Assembly: GCF_003347605.1 (NCBI RefSeq) | Contig: NZ_QDFZ01000015.1 | Location: 1-64,000, forward strand | DNA from: Chryseobacterium sp. KLBC 52 | GTDB taxonomy: Bacteria; Bacteroidota; Bacteroidia; Flavobacteriales; Weeksellaceae | DNA: 64,000 nucleotides | Direction: 5' to 3' | Shown here: positions 8,639 to 17,675 of the stretch, one piece after another | Numbering within the stretch: the stretch's first letter is position 1 | How the letters are laid out: every line of letters starts with the position of its first letter | Made by a program: the position numbers and the translations under genes | The notes under the pieces: generated by a model | Told to the model about the DNA's origin: nothing | What the model saw: the letters and a program-made list of their open reading frames with translations, nothing else | The model's database searches: none

Positions 8639-9976
8639 ATGCAGTACATCGATAACATTATTTTCCTGATTTTATTAGTGGCGGGATTTGGGCTGTTTGC
8701 CAAAAGTCTCCAGAAGATCTATAGAAATATCAGGTTAGGTCACGAAATCAATAGAAACGACAGAAAAGGAGAGCGCTGGGAAACGATGGCCCGTGTAGCC
8801 ATGGGACAGAGTAAAATGACAGCACGTCCTGTTGCAGGAATTTTACACCTTTTTGTATATGTAGGTTTTGTGATTATTAATATTGAATTAATAGAAATTG
8901 TTGTTGATGGAATATTTGGGACCCACCGCTTTTTATCAAGCATTTTCGGGCATACCTTCTATAGTTTCTTTACTGCAACATTAGAAGTGCTGGCACTTTT
9001 AGTGGTGGTTGGGGTTGTCATTTTCTTTATCCGTAGAAATTTTTACGGAGTGAAGAGATTGACGATGAAAGAACTTTTCGGTTGGCCAAAAAATGATGCC
9101 AATTGGATTTTGATTATTGAATTCGCCTTAATGATGGCTTTCTTTATGATGAATGCTTCAGATTTTATTTTACAATCAAGAGGTGTTTTACCGGAGCACG
9201 GAAGCTTCCCGATCAGTGAGATGACGTTTGTTCCGTTCTTGGAAATCTTCAGCTTTGATAGCGGATTTTTAATGTTCACAGAAAAAGCTGCATGGTGGTT
9301 CCACTTTGTAGGGATTCTTTTCTTCATGAACTATCTTTATTATTCAAAACATTTACATATTATCCTGGCATTTCCAAGTACATGGTATGCCAATCTTGAT
9401 AAAAAAGGAAAATTCAACAACCTTGAGTCTGTAACAAAGGAGATCAAATTAATGATGGATCCTAATGCAGATCCGTATGCTGCTCCGGCTGAAGGAGCTG
9501 AGGCTGATGTCCCTTCTAAATTTGGAGCCGAAGATATTTTTGATCTGAATCAGGTACAATTGCTGAATGCTTATTCATGTACAGAATGCGGACGTTGTAC
9601 TTCTGTTTGTCCGGCTAATATTACCGGTAAAAAACTTTCTCCGAGATTGATCCTGATGAAAACCAGAGACCGATTGGAAGAAGTAGGACGAAACATTGAT
9701 CAAAACGGAAAATTCGTTGATGACGGTAAAAAACTGTTGAACGATTATATTACAAAAGAAGAACTTTGGGCTTGTACCACATGTAATGCATGTACGGAAG
9801 CCTGTCCGGTATTGCTTGATCCGCTTTCCATTATTTTTGAAATGAGAAGATTCCTGGTGATGGAACAGTCTGCTGCTCCACAGGAACTGAATCTGATGAT
9901 GACAAACGTGGAAAACAATGCCGCTCCATGGCAGTACAACCAGGCTGACCGTCTGAACTGGGCAAACGAAAATTAA
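8639..9976 (+). CDS. Membrane-anchored dicluster 4Fe-4S reductase subunit (HdrE/HdrD-N-like)
   Basis: A 445-residue protein combining a membrane part with about five helices (roughly residues 5-250, resembling the cytochrome b-like HdrE/NarI fold) and a soluble C-terminal domain with two 4Fe-4S motifs: Cys314, 317, 320, 324 (CTECGRCTSVCP) and Cys379, 382, 385, 389 (CTTCNACTEACP). Together with the next gene, which carries CCG domains, it resembles a heterodisulphide-reductase HdrD split into two polypeptides. In such complexes electrons pass between the quinone pool and a soluble partner. The physiological partner is unknown; ETF-linked or thiol-disulphide roles are possible. It lies between an Mce gene and its CCG partner. 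Confidence 0.8.
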   Translation: MQYIDNIIFLILLVAGFGLFAKSLQKIYRNIRLGHEINRNDRKGERWETMARVAMGQSKMTARPVAGILHLFVYVGFVIINIELIEIVVDGIFGTHRFLSSIFGHTFYSFFTATLEVLALLVVVGVVIFFIRRNFYGVKRLTMKELFGWPKNDANWILIIEFALMMAFFMMNASDFILQSRGVLPEHGSFPISEMTFVPFLEIFSFDSGFLMFTEKAAWWFHFVGILFFMNYLYYSKHLHIILAFPSTWYANLDKKGKFNNLESVTKEIKLMMDPNADPYAAPAEGAEADVPSKFGAEDIFDLNQVQLLNAYSCTECGRCTSVCPANITGKKLSPRLILMKTRDRLEEVGRNIDQNGKFVDDGKKLLNDYITKEELWACTTCNACTEACPVLLDPLSIIFEMRRFLVMEQSAAPQELNLMMTNVENNAAPWQYNQADRLNWANEN

Positions 9977-10029
9977 TGTAACAATGTAAATAATGTAACG
10001 ATGTAACAATCATTGGTAAACTGTTACAT
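9976..10029. repeat. Short-word repeat (ATGTAA x4) with an 8-bp hairpin
   Basis: ATGTAA occurs at 9976, 9984, 9993 and 10001. The last copy, ATGTAACA (10001-10008), has an inverted partner TGTTACAT at 10022-10029. It fills most of the 79-nt gap between the two iron-sulphur genes and may fold in the mRNA between them. Confidence 0.7.
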
Positions 10030-10055
10030 TGGTATATTGATAAATTTGATTTAGA

Positions 10056-10841
10056 ATGGATTTCACTATAAAAACAATGGCAGAATATGCTGCCGAAGGA
10101 AAAGCCCCTGAAGTTTTATTTTGGGTTGGATGTGCGGGAAGTTTTGATGACCGTGCTAAAAAAATTACGAAAGCATTTTGCAAGATATTAAATAAAATAG
10201 GAGTTGAATTTGCAGTTCTGGGACAGGAAGAAAGCTGTACCGGAGATCCTGCAAAAAGAGCCGGAAACGAATTTGTATTCCAGATGATGGCACTTACCAA
10301 TATTGAAGTATTGAATGCTTACGAAGTAAAGAAAATCGTAACGGCTTGTCCGCACTGTTTTAATACCCTTAAAAATGAATATCCAAGCCTTGGCGGACAC
10401 TTTGATGTGGTACACCATACTCAGTTCCTTAAAACCTTAATGGAAGAAGGAAGACTGAAGATTGAAGGAGGTGCATTCAGAGGGAAAAAAATTACTTTCC
10501 ATGATCCATGTTATCTGGGACGTGCCAATGACGAATATGAAGCTCCAAGAATGCTTCTGGAGAAACTGGACGCTGAGCTTGTAGAAATGAAACGCTGCAA
10601 GACCAATGGTCTTTGCTGTGGAGCAGGTGGTGCACAGATGTTTAAAGAACCTGAAAAAGGAAAGAAAGACATCAATATTGAAAGAACGGAAGAAGCTTTA
10701 TCTTTTGAACCTAAGGTAATTGCTACAGGGTGCCCTTTCTGTAATACCATGATGACGGATGGTGTAAAACATTTTAACAAAAATACAGAAGTTGCCGTAA
10801 AAGATATCGTTGAACTTCTTGCTGAAGCAGAAGACTTATAA
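10056..10841 (+). CDS. (Fe-S)-binding protein with two CCG domains (HdrD-C-like)
   Basis: A 261-residue soluble protein with two cysteine-rich CCG domains. The first has VGCAGSFDDRAK, ESCTGDPAKR and CPHCFNT; the second has HDPCYLGR, LCCGAGGAQMF and CPFCNTM. In HdrB/HdrD, GlpC and LutA these motifs hold a non-cubane or ordinary 4Fe-4S cluster at the catalytic site. It follows the membrane dicluster protein by 79 nt, and the two are read as one enzyme. The ATG at 10056 is the only sensible start. The reaction catalysed cannot be told from sequence. Confidence 0.82.
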   Translation: MDFTIKTMAEYAAEGKAPEVLFWVGCAGSFDDRAKKITKAFCKILNKIGVEFAVLGQEESCTGDPAKRAGNEFVFQMMALTNIEVLNAYEVKKIVTACPHCFNTLKNEYPSLGGHFDVVHHTQFLKTLMEEGRLKIEGGAFRGKKITFHDPCYLGRANDEYEAPRMLLEKLDAELVEMKRCKTNGLCCGAGGAQMFKEPEKGKKDINIERTEEALSFEPKVIATGCPFCNTMMTDGVKHFNKNTEVAVKDIVELLAEAEDL

Positions 10842-10861
10842 TTGAAATCTTATACAGGCTT

Positions 10862-11998
10862 ATGAAGCTGAAATGGAGACTCTCCTTTTTGTTTATCATT
10901 TCGATACTTGCTCTTCTTACATTCTGGAATTATCAGAACAGAGTGTATGACTGGGATATGCCGGGCTATATGGGATGTATGTATACTTCCGAGTTCCCGG
11001 ATTCTCCTGATAAAGTTAGAATCCTTACGTATGAGGAAATAAAAAAAGAGGCTCCCGCAGAACATTATACGGACATTATCGGAATAAAGCAATGGGACAT
11101 TCCCAGGCAGTATTTCGTAAAAAATACACAATCTTTTACAGAACAATTACCCTATTTTCAGATCAAAGTAGGGTATATTCTTGTGATCACCCTGTTTTAT
11201 AAACTTGGGTTTACAGCACCAATGGCCGTATTGTTTACCAGTCTTATTTCTTACTTTTTTTCAGGAATATTATTATTTTATATTCTAAAACTCCTGTTCC
11301 CGAAAAAATACTGGCTTGCTATCGTATTAACCATTGCAGCAATGCTTTTGCCACCAATGACGTACATGTCAAGGGTCTCTACACCGGATATGTTTATTTT
11401 TCAGTTTATGCTGATCTTTATTATCGGTTTACTTAAAAAATGGAGCAAATGGGCCATGTTTGTACTTCTGTTTGGGATTACCTTTATACGGCCGGATTAT
11501 ATTACATTCACCCTGACTTACATTGTCGCTGTTTTCTTTTTTCATTATTTTCAGGAAAAGAAAATTGATGTTTCTTTTATTGTACAGGGAATAGTTCTTC
11601 TGGTCATGTATCTGGCCATCATTAAGTTTTATCATTATCCGGGATGGAAAGATCTCTTTTATGACACTTTTATCGATAGAAGACCTATTATTTCAACACA
11701 TCCGATAGACGTTAGTCTAATGGACTATCTCAGTATCATTTACATCAAGATTATTTATTTCAAAAAGGTAACTTTATCCTTAGCCATTATGATGGGAATT
11801 ATCTTCTGGCGTTCCAAAGATGCATGGGTAAGAATGATTTCCATTCTTTTCGTGGTGAATGTCTATATCAAGTTCTTCTTCTTTCCGCAGTCTGCTGCAT
11901 TAAGGTTTTTCTTTCCATTCATTTTTCCCCTTTTCATTATGACGCTCTATGTGTTGAGTAAAAAATACAATGATCTTAAACTCGGGAAAATTGCGTAA
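10862..11998 (+). CDS. Multi-pass membrane protein, possible GT-C glycosyltransferase
   Basis: A 378-residue protein with about nine hydrophobic helices and a luminal or periplasmic loop after the first helix. That loop carries YDWDMPGYMG, and later short loops hold STPDMF and RPDYI. Acidic residues right after the first helix and in later loops are usual in GT-C-fold, lipid-linked sugar transferases, but no family-defining motif is present, so the call is tentative. It sits 20 nt after the CCG gene and shortly before a glycosyltransferase, a flippase and an asparagine synthase, which fits a role in surface glycan assembly. Confidence 0.45.
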   Translation: MKLKWRLSFLFIISILALLTFWNYQNRVYDWDMPGYMGCMYTSEFPDSPDKVRILTYEEIKKEAPAEHYTDIIGIKQWDIPRQYFVKNTQSFTEQLPYFQIKVGYILVITLFYKLGFTAPMAVLFTSLISYFFSGILLFYILKLLFPKKYWLAIVLTIAAMLLPPMTYMSRVSTPDMFIFQFMLIFIIGLLKKWSKWAMFVLLFGITFIRPDYITFTLTYIVAVFFFHYFQEKKIDVSFIVQGIVLLVMYLAIIKFYHYPGWKDLFYDTFIDRRPIISTHPIDVSLMDYLSIIYIKIIYFKKVTLSLAIMMGIIFWRSKDAWVRMISILFVVNVYIKFFFFPQSAALRFFFPFIFPLFIMTLYVLSKKYNDLKLGKIA

Positions 11999-12107
11999 TT
12001 TTGTATTTAAGATGATAAGGATATTCAATCAGCGTTAAATTGATGTTCTGGTCAGTGATCAGAATTTATTATACTTGATAAGTCCTTGAAAAATAAATAT
12101 TTACATT

Positions 12108-12596
12108 ATGAAAATCGAAGAATCTAATATTGTAGAAACCAACGACTACAGAGTCATTATATACCCGGCTTCAAGACCTTTCGAAACAAAAGAAGCAAAA
12201 GCCATTACGGAGAAACTATTTGATTTCCTTGCAACGTGGGCTGCTCATGGAAAACCCCTTTCTTCTTCCTTTAAAATTGAGAAGAATCAGTTTATCATCG
12301 TGTGTGTGGATGAAGAAAAGGAAATGGCTTCAGGATGCAGCATTGATGCTTTGGGAAAGGTGATGAGAGAAATTGATGAAGAATATCAATTAGGCCTTTT
12401 TGATAGGATGAAAGCAAGCTTTGTGGAGAATGGTGAAGTGAAGACTTTAAAATTAATTGATTTTAAAACAAAGTTGAGAAACGGAGAACTTGCAGAAGAT
12501 ATCCAGGTTTTTGACTTCTCTAAAAATACGTATCTTGACTTTTTAAGCCACTTCCTTCTTCCTTTGGAGAAGAGTTGGGCGGCTTCTATAAAATAA
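12108..12596 (+). CDS. Conserved hypothetical protein of 162 residues
   Basis: A soluble protein of 162 residues with no signal peptide or membrane helix and no recognised catalytic motif. Homologues in flavobacteria often carry the label ABC transporter ATPase (from memory). Nothing here supports that: there is no Walker A, no Walker B and no LSGGQ signature. Recurrent features are YRVIIYPASRPFETKEAKAI near the N terminus and an FDFSKNTYLDFLSHFLLPLEKSW block at the C terminus (both split by ordinary sequence). It stands alone between the membrane-protein gene and a terminator at 12629. Function unknown. Confidence 0.7.
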   Translation: MKIEESNIVETNDYRVIIYPASRPFETKEAKAITEKLFDFLATWAAHGKPLSSSFKIEKNQFIIVCVDEEKEMASGCSIDALGKVMREIDEEYQLGLFDRMKASFVENGEVKTLKLIDFKTKLRNGELAEDIQVFDFSKNTYLDFLSHFLLPLEKSWAASIK

Positions 12597-12628
12597 TCGC
12601 TGTAAAGCTGATACAAAAGAATAATCAT

Positions 12629-12653
12629 AAAGTGGAAAATATATTTCCACTTT
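12629..12653 (+). terminator. Rho-independent terminator
   Basis: AAAGTGGAAA (12629-12638), a five-base loop, then TTTCCACTTT (12644-12653) followed by further T residues, 33 nt after the stop of the 162-residue protein gene. Confidence 0.9.
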
Positions 12654-12665
12654 TTTGTTTTAATG

Positions 12666-12673
12666 TATATTTG
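12666..12673 (+). promoter_or_regulatory. -7 promoter element for the glycan genes
   Basis: TATATTTG matches TAnnTTTG, directly after the preceding terminator and 21 nt before the ATG of the glycosyltransferase. Confidence 0.55.
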
Positions 12674-12694
12674 TATAGATTCGAGCAGTGACTA

Positions 12695-13828
12695 ATGCCT
12701 AAAGTACTTTTTTTAACGACTTCCCACAGCTATAATGATGACCGTATTTTTTATCATCAGGCGAAAGCTCTTAGAGATAATGGGTATGAAGTGAAAATAT
12801 GCAGTTTATATGCAGAGTATAAAGGCTATATAGAAGGGATTGAAATAGAATCTTTTGCCATTCTGGAAGAAAGTATAGAAACTAAAATGGAAACTTTCCA
12901 GAAAGTTTGCAATACCTTTCATCCCGAATGTATCATTTGTTCTGAACCATTGGCTGTTGTAGCGGTAAAGAAATTTGTAAAAGAGCATAAGATAAGTTGT
13001 ATCTATGACGTTACAGAATGGTATCCTTCCATGTCAATGCTTCAAAAATACAGGTTTCCGGCTAGCATTTTTCAGGCCATAAAGTTTTCTCTTATTCAGT
13101 TGTATGCCGGATTTTTAAGTACTCATTTCATTTTTGGTGAAACCACGAAAAAGTTTCCTTTAGCATATTTTTTTGGATTTAAAAAACAGATCGTTGTTCC
13201 TTATTATCCAGATTCTATTTACATCAATGAAAGTATAAAGCAACTCGATCCGAACGTCATCAAGTTATGCTATACCGGTCAGATTTCTAAAGATAAAGGA
13301 ATTGAAAATTTCTTTAAGGCAATAGACAGGCTTCGTCAAAAACTGCCTGCACTCCATATCAGGATTCTGATTATTGGCTCAACGGTACAGGAAAGCGATG
13401 AATTCTACTTTTCATCATTATTGAAGAGCTATTCTTTTGATGATATTGAGATCAGAAAACCAACAAGTTTTGAAACATTTACAGAAGCATTTGCTGATGC
13501 GGATCTATGTTTTGATCTCAGGGAAATTAACTTTGAAAATAACTATTCTCTGCCAATAAAATTGTTTTACTTTATGGGAGCAGGAAAACCCGTCATTTAT
13601 TCAAATTTGAAAGGAATCCGGAAGCATATGGGAGAGCTTTCGTTTGGTAGCCTGGTAGAGCCTCATAATGCTGAAGAAGTCTCAGAAGTGATCATTAATT
13701 ATATCAGGAATCCTGAATTGTATCATTCCCACGCACTCAATGCACGAAAAGAATTTAAAGAAAAATATAATTGGGAACTCATAAAAGATTCCTTCGTTGA
13801 TTTTGTAAAAAAATCTATTGATAAATAA
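12695..13828 (+). CDS. Glycosyltransferase, GT4/GT-B type
   Basis: A 377-residue cytoplasmic glycosyltransferase of the GT-B fold. The N-terminal acceptor-side domain opens with MPKVLFLTTSHSYNDDRIFYH. The C-terminal nucleotide-sugar domain contains KLCYTGQISKDKGIENFFKAI and the acidic/loop motif FYFMGAGKPVIYSNLKG (split here from the following HMGELSFG), which binds the donor in GT4 enzymes. The donor and acceptor sugars cannot be told. It starts a probable operon with the flippase gene, which begins 5 nt after its stop, so its product is probably a surface polysaccharide or glycoprotein glycan. Confidence 0.82.
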   Translation: MPKVLFLTTSHSYNDDRIFYHQAKALRDNGYEVKICSLYAEYKGYIEGIEIESFAILEESIETKMETFQKVCNTFHPECIICSEPLAVVAVKKFVKEHKISCIYDVTEWYPSMSMLQKYRFPASIFQAIKFSLIQLYAGFLSTHFIFGETTKKFPLAYFFGFKKQIVVPYYPDSIYINESIKQLDPNVIKLCYTGQISKDKGIENFFKAIDRLRQKLPALHIRILIIGSTVQESDEFYFSSLLKSYSFDDIEIRKPTSFETFTEAFADADLCFDLREINFENNYSLPIKLFYFMGAGKPVIYSNLKGIRKHMGELSFGSLVEPHNAEEVSEVIINYIRNPELYHSHALNARKEFKEKYNWELIKDSFVDFVKKSIDK

Positions 13829-13833
13829 TCACC

Positions 13834-15087
13834 ATGCAGCTTACTATCATTAAAACATTTGTCTCACGCTTTCTTATTCTGATCCTGAGTTTCGGCCTGG
13901 TGATCTATTCTACGAATATGTGGGGAAGTGAGGGTAAGGGAACCATTTCTATTGTGGTGGCCAATGCTGCAGCAGTAAGCTTTTTCAGCAGTATCTTTTC
14001 CGGAAGCAGTGCGTCTTATTTCGCATCAAGGTTTAAAATAGAAAAGGTTTTATTGTATGCCTATCTGTGGTCTCTTTTGACAGGGCTTTTGATCCCGTTT
14101 TTATTCAGTATAGCTTCTATCCAGGGTGAATATCTGTTGTATCTGATCGGAATATCTGTTTTTTCTTCACTTTTATCTACCAATATCAGCTTGTTTATTG
14201 GAACACAGAATATTAAAAGATTTAATGTGTATACTGTTTTACAGCAACTGGTCCATATTATCTTTATAGGAATATTGGTGTATGGGTTTAGAAAGAAAGA
14301 TGTTACTGTGTATTTTCTTGCACAGATCGGGTGTCTGGCGCTTCTTTTCCTCACTAGTTTCTTTCAGATTATCAAAAAATGCAATATTTCTGAAATATCA
14401 TTCTGTAAAGAGGTAGGAAGAAATATGTTTGAATATGGCTGGAAAACTCAATTGAGTGCTTTTGTTCAGTTTTTGAATTACAGGCTTTCGTTTTATTTCT
14501 TAGAATATTTTGAAGGCATCGCCAGTGTTGGAATATTTTCTATCGGAGTTACTTTTTCAGAAGCTATATGGACTATTACCCGCAGTATTGCAGTGATTCT
14601 ATACTCGGATGTTGTCAATAGTAAAAGCAAGGAAGAATCTATTGAGAAAACCAAAGAATCTTTAAAGCTGACCTTTTTTCTGATGATTGGTTTTGTGCTG
14701 GGAATCATTATCATACCCTCTCAGGTTTACGAGATGATTTTCGGAAAAGAATTCAGAGATACCAAAGAAATCATGCTCCTTTTATCGCCGGGAATTTTTG
14801 CTATTGCGGTAAGTGATATGGTGGGACATTACTTTTCAGGAATGAGAGAACTGAAAATTCTTAATGTCAAATCAATTGTAGGCCTTGTGGTTACCGTTGT
14901 ATTTTCTTTCATTGCAATACCAAGATGGGGAATTATAGGCGCTTGTGTTGCTACTACATCGTCCTATTTTGTTTCTGCTTTTCTGTTGTTCAGAAAGTTT
15001 TATAATTCTACTCCGTTTACTTTGAAAGACTATATGATTACAAAAGAAGAAATACAGCTTTTAAAGCAAAAATTTGTTAAGAAATAA
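13834..15087 (+). CDS. Oligosaccharide flippase (Wzx/MOP superfamily)
   Basis: A 417-residue inner-membrane protein with about twelve hydrophobic helices and the polysaccharide-biosynthesis (MATE/MOP) profile: LSFGLVIYSTNMWGSEGKGT at the N terminus, TRSIAVILYSDVVNSKSKEE at mid-protein and WGIIGACVATTSSYFVSAFL near the end. Such proteins turn lipid-linked sugar units across the membrane. It begins 5 nt after the glycosyltransferase and is followed 67 nt later by asnB. No polymerase (Wzy) gene is in the immediate group, although the multi-pass protein at 10862 could be an associated transferase. Confidence 0.8.
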   Translation: MQLTIIKTFVSRFLILILSFGLVIYSTNMWGSEGKGTISIVVANAAAVSFFSSIFSGSSASYFASRFKIEKVLLYAYLWSLLTGLLIPFLFSIASIQGEYLLYLIGISVFSSLLSTNISLFIGTQNIKRFNVYTVLQQLVHIIFIGILVYGFRKKDVTVYFLAQIGCLALLFLTSFFQIIKKCNISEISFCKEVGRNMFEYGWKTQLSAFVQFLNYRLSFYFLEYFEGIASVGIFSIGVTFSEAIWTITRSIAVILYSDVVNSKSKEESIEKTKESLKLTFFLMIGFVLGIIIIPSQVYEMIFGKEFRDTKEIMLLLSPGIFAIAVSDMVGHYFSGMRELKILNVKSIVGLVVTVVFSFIAIPRWGIIGACVATTSSYFVSAFLLFRKFYNSTPFTLKDYMITKEEIQLLKQKFVKK

Positions 15088-15154
15088 TTACTTCAGAGCT
15101 CCCCTTACCATAATGTCATTTTTCCTATTTTTACATATCTATTAATCCTTTACT

Positions 15155-17053
15155 ATGTGCGGAATCACCGGTTATTATTCATTTCATAAAAGTATTTCCT
15201 CAACAAATATTCTGGAAATGAATCAGGCGATCAAACACCGCGGGCCGGATGATGAAGGATTCTGGTTATACAGTGCTGATCAGGGAATTTCTTTTTCAGG
15301 GAATGATTCCACGCAAAAAATTAAAGAACAGTTTCCGGTTTTACAGGATATAAATTCAGATATTGCCCTGGGTTTCCGTAGATTATCCATTATTGATCTG
15401 TCTGAAAAAGGGCATCAGCCTATGCTCTCAGAAAATGAGCAGATCATTATTACCTTTAACGGAGAGATCTATAATTTTAAAAAATTAAGGAAAGAACTTG
15501 AATCTTTAGGGTATTCTTTCCACAGTACTTCAGACACTGAAGTTATTCTCAAAGCTTACCAAGAGTGGGGAAACTCTGCTTTTGCAAAACTGGATGGAAT
15601 GTTTGCAATCTGTATCGTAGATCTTATCTCACAAAAACTGATATTGGTAAGAGATAGAGTGGGGATGAAACCTCTTTTTTATCATCACAGTAAGGATGGA
15701 CTGGTTTGGGGATCAGAAATAAAAATATTACTGAAAAATGAACTGGTAAAAGCTGAAATCAACTGGAATGGAGTCTATACGAATTTTCTTTTTCAGACAA
15801 CATTGGCTCCGCAAACCTGTTTTCAGCATATTTTTTCCCTGGAACCGGCTTCTTTTATGACTATTGATTTAAAGGATTATAAGATCTCCAAAGAAAAATT
15901 CTGGAAATTACCTTCACCGCTTTCAAACGATATTTCCGAAGAAGAAGCGGTAAAAAAAATAGATGAACTTCTTTCTGAAAGTATTTCTGAACAATTATAT
16001 GCGGATGTTCCTGTGGCTATTATGATGAGTGGTGGAATTGATTCTACCTTAATTGCTTCAAAATCAAAATCTTTTAATGCTAATATCAATACATATACTA
16101 TATCTTATCCATTTTCTGAAGAAGAGGTAAAAAATGCATCTCTGGCAGCAAAACATTTTGGAGTTCCGCATGAGATAAAAAAAGTAAATGATGACGAGGC
16201 ATTAGAAGACCTTAAAGAAAATATTCAGCATTTTGAAGAGCCTTACAGCAGTTTTGAAGTCTTAATCAATGCGGCAAAATACGCTCATGATAAAAACTTT
16301 AAAGTTGTATTAAGCGGAAATGGAGCTGATGAACTTTTTGCCGGCTATTCCCATACGCTAAAGCTGAATAAATGGCTTCTGATGAGGAATTTCAATTTTG
16401 TAAATCCTTTTATTTTTACAAAAGATAAATTTTCACAACGGGTAAAAAATTATTTCTCCCAGGATCATATGTTTGATTTTTTCAGACAAAGCCAGATCAG
16501 TATGAGACCGTTGGAAGTTAAAAGTCTTATAAACCCCGATATTTATGGTAAAATAGATTTACATCTTTCAAAATACCACCTTTCAGAAGCAAAAAACTAT
16601 GCCGGGTATTTTGAATATGACATGAAATATTCACTCTCTTCCCACCATGTTTTCCGGGATGATCTGAGTGCCATGAAATACAGCGTGGAATTCCGTTATC
16701 CTTATCTGAGTAACAGCCTGATAGATTATGTATCTGTACTTCCACAGAATATCAGATTTAATGGAGTTCAGAATAAACCTCTATTACGTAAAACCGCTGA
16801 AAAATATCTTCCTCAGGCAGTTTTGAATATGCCTAAAAAAGGATTTTCATTTCCTGTCAGTCATTTCATTAAAAACGAAAAAAGAGTAAGAGACTTTATC
16901 GTTGAAAATCTTGAAAGCTTAAAAAAGAGAAATTTCTTTAATGCTGCAGTGATTGATGAGTGGTGGAATCATCAGGAACATGAGTATGATTGGGTGAAAA
17001 TATGGCAGCTGGTTACCTTTGAGCTATGGTATCAGAAATATTTTGAAGAATAA
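15155..17053 (+). CDS. asnB: Asparagine synthase (glutamine-hydrolysing)
   Basis: A 632-residue two-domain enzyme that makes asparagine from aspartate, ATP and glutamine. The class II glutaminase domain starts MCGITGYYS, where Cys2 becomes the N-terminal nucleophile, with RGPDDEG and FNGEIYNF following. The synthetase domain has the pyrophosphatase loop SGGIDS at residues 292-297. AsnB-like enzymes inside glycan clusters often amidate sugar or peptide components, so a role in modifying a surface glycan is as likely as free asparagine synthesis. The ATG at 15155 is required to expose Cys2. Confidence 0.92.
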   Translation: MCGITGYYSFHKSISSTNILEMNQAIKHRGPDDEGFWLYSADQGISFSGNDSTQKIKEQFPVLQDINSDIALGFRRLSIIDLSEKGHQPMLSENEQIIITFNGEIYNFKKLRKELESLGYSFHSTSDTEVILKAYQEWGNSAFAKLDGMFAICIVDLISQKLILVRDRVGMKPLFYHHSKDGLVWGSEIKILLKNELVKAEINWNGVYTNFLFQTTLAPQTCFQHIFSLEPASFMTIDLKDYKISKEKFWKLPSPLSNDISEEEAVKKIDELLSESISEQLYADVPVAIMMSGGIDSTLIASKSKSFNANINTYTISYPFSEEEVKNASLAAKHFGVPHEIKKVNDDEALEDLKENIQHFEEPYSSFEVLINAAKYAHDKNFKVVLSGNGADELFAGYSHTLKLNKWLLMRNFNFVNPFIFTKDKFSQRVKNYFSQDHMFDFFRQSQISMRPLEVKSLINPDIYGKIDLHLSKYHLSEAKNYAGYFEYDMKYSLSSHHVFRDDLSAMKYSVEFRYPYLSNSLIDYVSVLPQNIRFNGVQNKPLLRKTAEKYLPQAVLNMPKKGFSFPVSHFIKNEKRVRDFIVENLESLKKRNFFNAAVIDEWWNHQEHEYDWVKIWQLVTFELWYQKYFEE

Positions 17054-17078
17054 AGAAGCAGTCTAAAGATTAATATTT

Positions 17079-17086
17079 TACCTTTG
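17079..17086 (+). promoter_or_regulatory. -7 element only 4 nt before an ATG (leaderless mRNA likely)
   Basis: TACCTTTG matches TAnnTTTG. The ATG of the lipoprotein begins at 17091, about where transcription should start, so the mRNA is probably leaderless or nearly so. Confidence 0.5.
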
Positions 17087-17090
17087 TATT

Positions 17091-17609
17091 ATGATGAAAT
17101 ATTTTTGGGGCATATTGGTTGCAGTTTTCGCACTTATCAGTTGTAAAAATGATGATGATTCTTTGCAGAGAATAGATCAGGAGCTGAATATTTATATGAA
17201 AAACAGTGCGGGTCAAGATCTTCTGAACAGTAAACTTACAGGATCTTATACGGGATATTCCGTGAATGATATTTTTGGAACGAAAGATATTTCTCCGGTA
17301 AGTATTTCGTTAAAAACGTCACCCGAGTCATTATACTATATGGAATATCTTGCAGGAGCAAAAAGAAGAAGACTGGATTCTATCAGCCCGGATCAACCAG
17401 GTACAGGAACTTCTTACCATTCCAAAATGTTGATTACTTTTACAAAGAGTACCAATGTTAGTGATAATGTTACCGGGACATTGGAAGTTCAATATCGTAA
17501 TACTCCTACGGCTTTTCAGGTTTCAAAGGTTTTGTATGACGGAAATGAAGTGTTTTCAAAAGATGCTGATGCACCTACTTCAATAAATACCGTTACGATC
17601 ACAAAATAA
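17091..17609 (+). CDS. Small lipoprotein of unknown function
   Basis: A 172-residue protein with a lipoprotein signal, MMKYFWGILVAVFALISCKN, whose lipobox cysteine is followed by acidic residues (KNDDDSL), the usual outer-membrane or surface export signal in Bacteroidota. The mature part is rich in Ser, Thr and Tyr with alternating beta-prone segments; no domain is recognised. It has its own promoter element and lies between asnB and serS. Function unknown. Confidence 0.7.
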   Translation: MMKYFWGILVAVFALISCKNDDDSLQRIDQELNIYMKNSAGQDLLNSKLTGSYTGYSVNDIFGTKDISPVSISLKTSPESLYYMEYLAGAKRRRLDSISPDQPGTGTSYHSKMLITFTKSTNVSDNVTGTLEVQYRNTPTAFQVSKVLYDGNEVFSKDADAPTSINTVTITK

Positions 17610-17613
17610 TTTT

Positions 17614-17621
17614 TAAATTTG
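17614..17621 (+). promoter_or_regulatory. -7 promoter element for serS
   Basis: TAAATTTG matches TAnnTTTG, 54 nt before the serS ATG. The leader contains a short hairpin, TTAGCT (17630-17635) with AGCTAA (17643-17648). Confidence 0.55.
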
Positions 17622-17675
17622 TATAATTGTTAGCTTATTATGAGCTAAACATCTAATATTTAACATCTAAATAAA

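Noticed and set aside
10862..17609. Glycan genes as a horizontally acquired O-antigen island
   Set aside because: Base composition and style look like the neighbours, no transposase borders it, and only a few genes are present.
17630..17648. TTAGCT/AGCTAA hairpin as a T-box or serine riboswitch for serS
   Set aside because: It is a short six-pair stem without T-box conserved sequences; T-boxes are not expected in this phylum.
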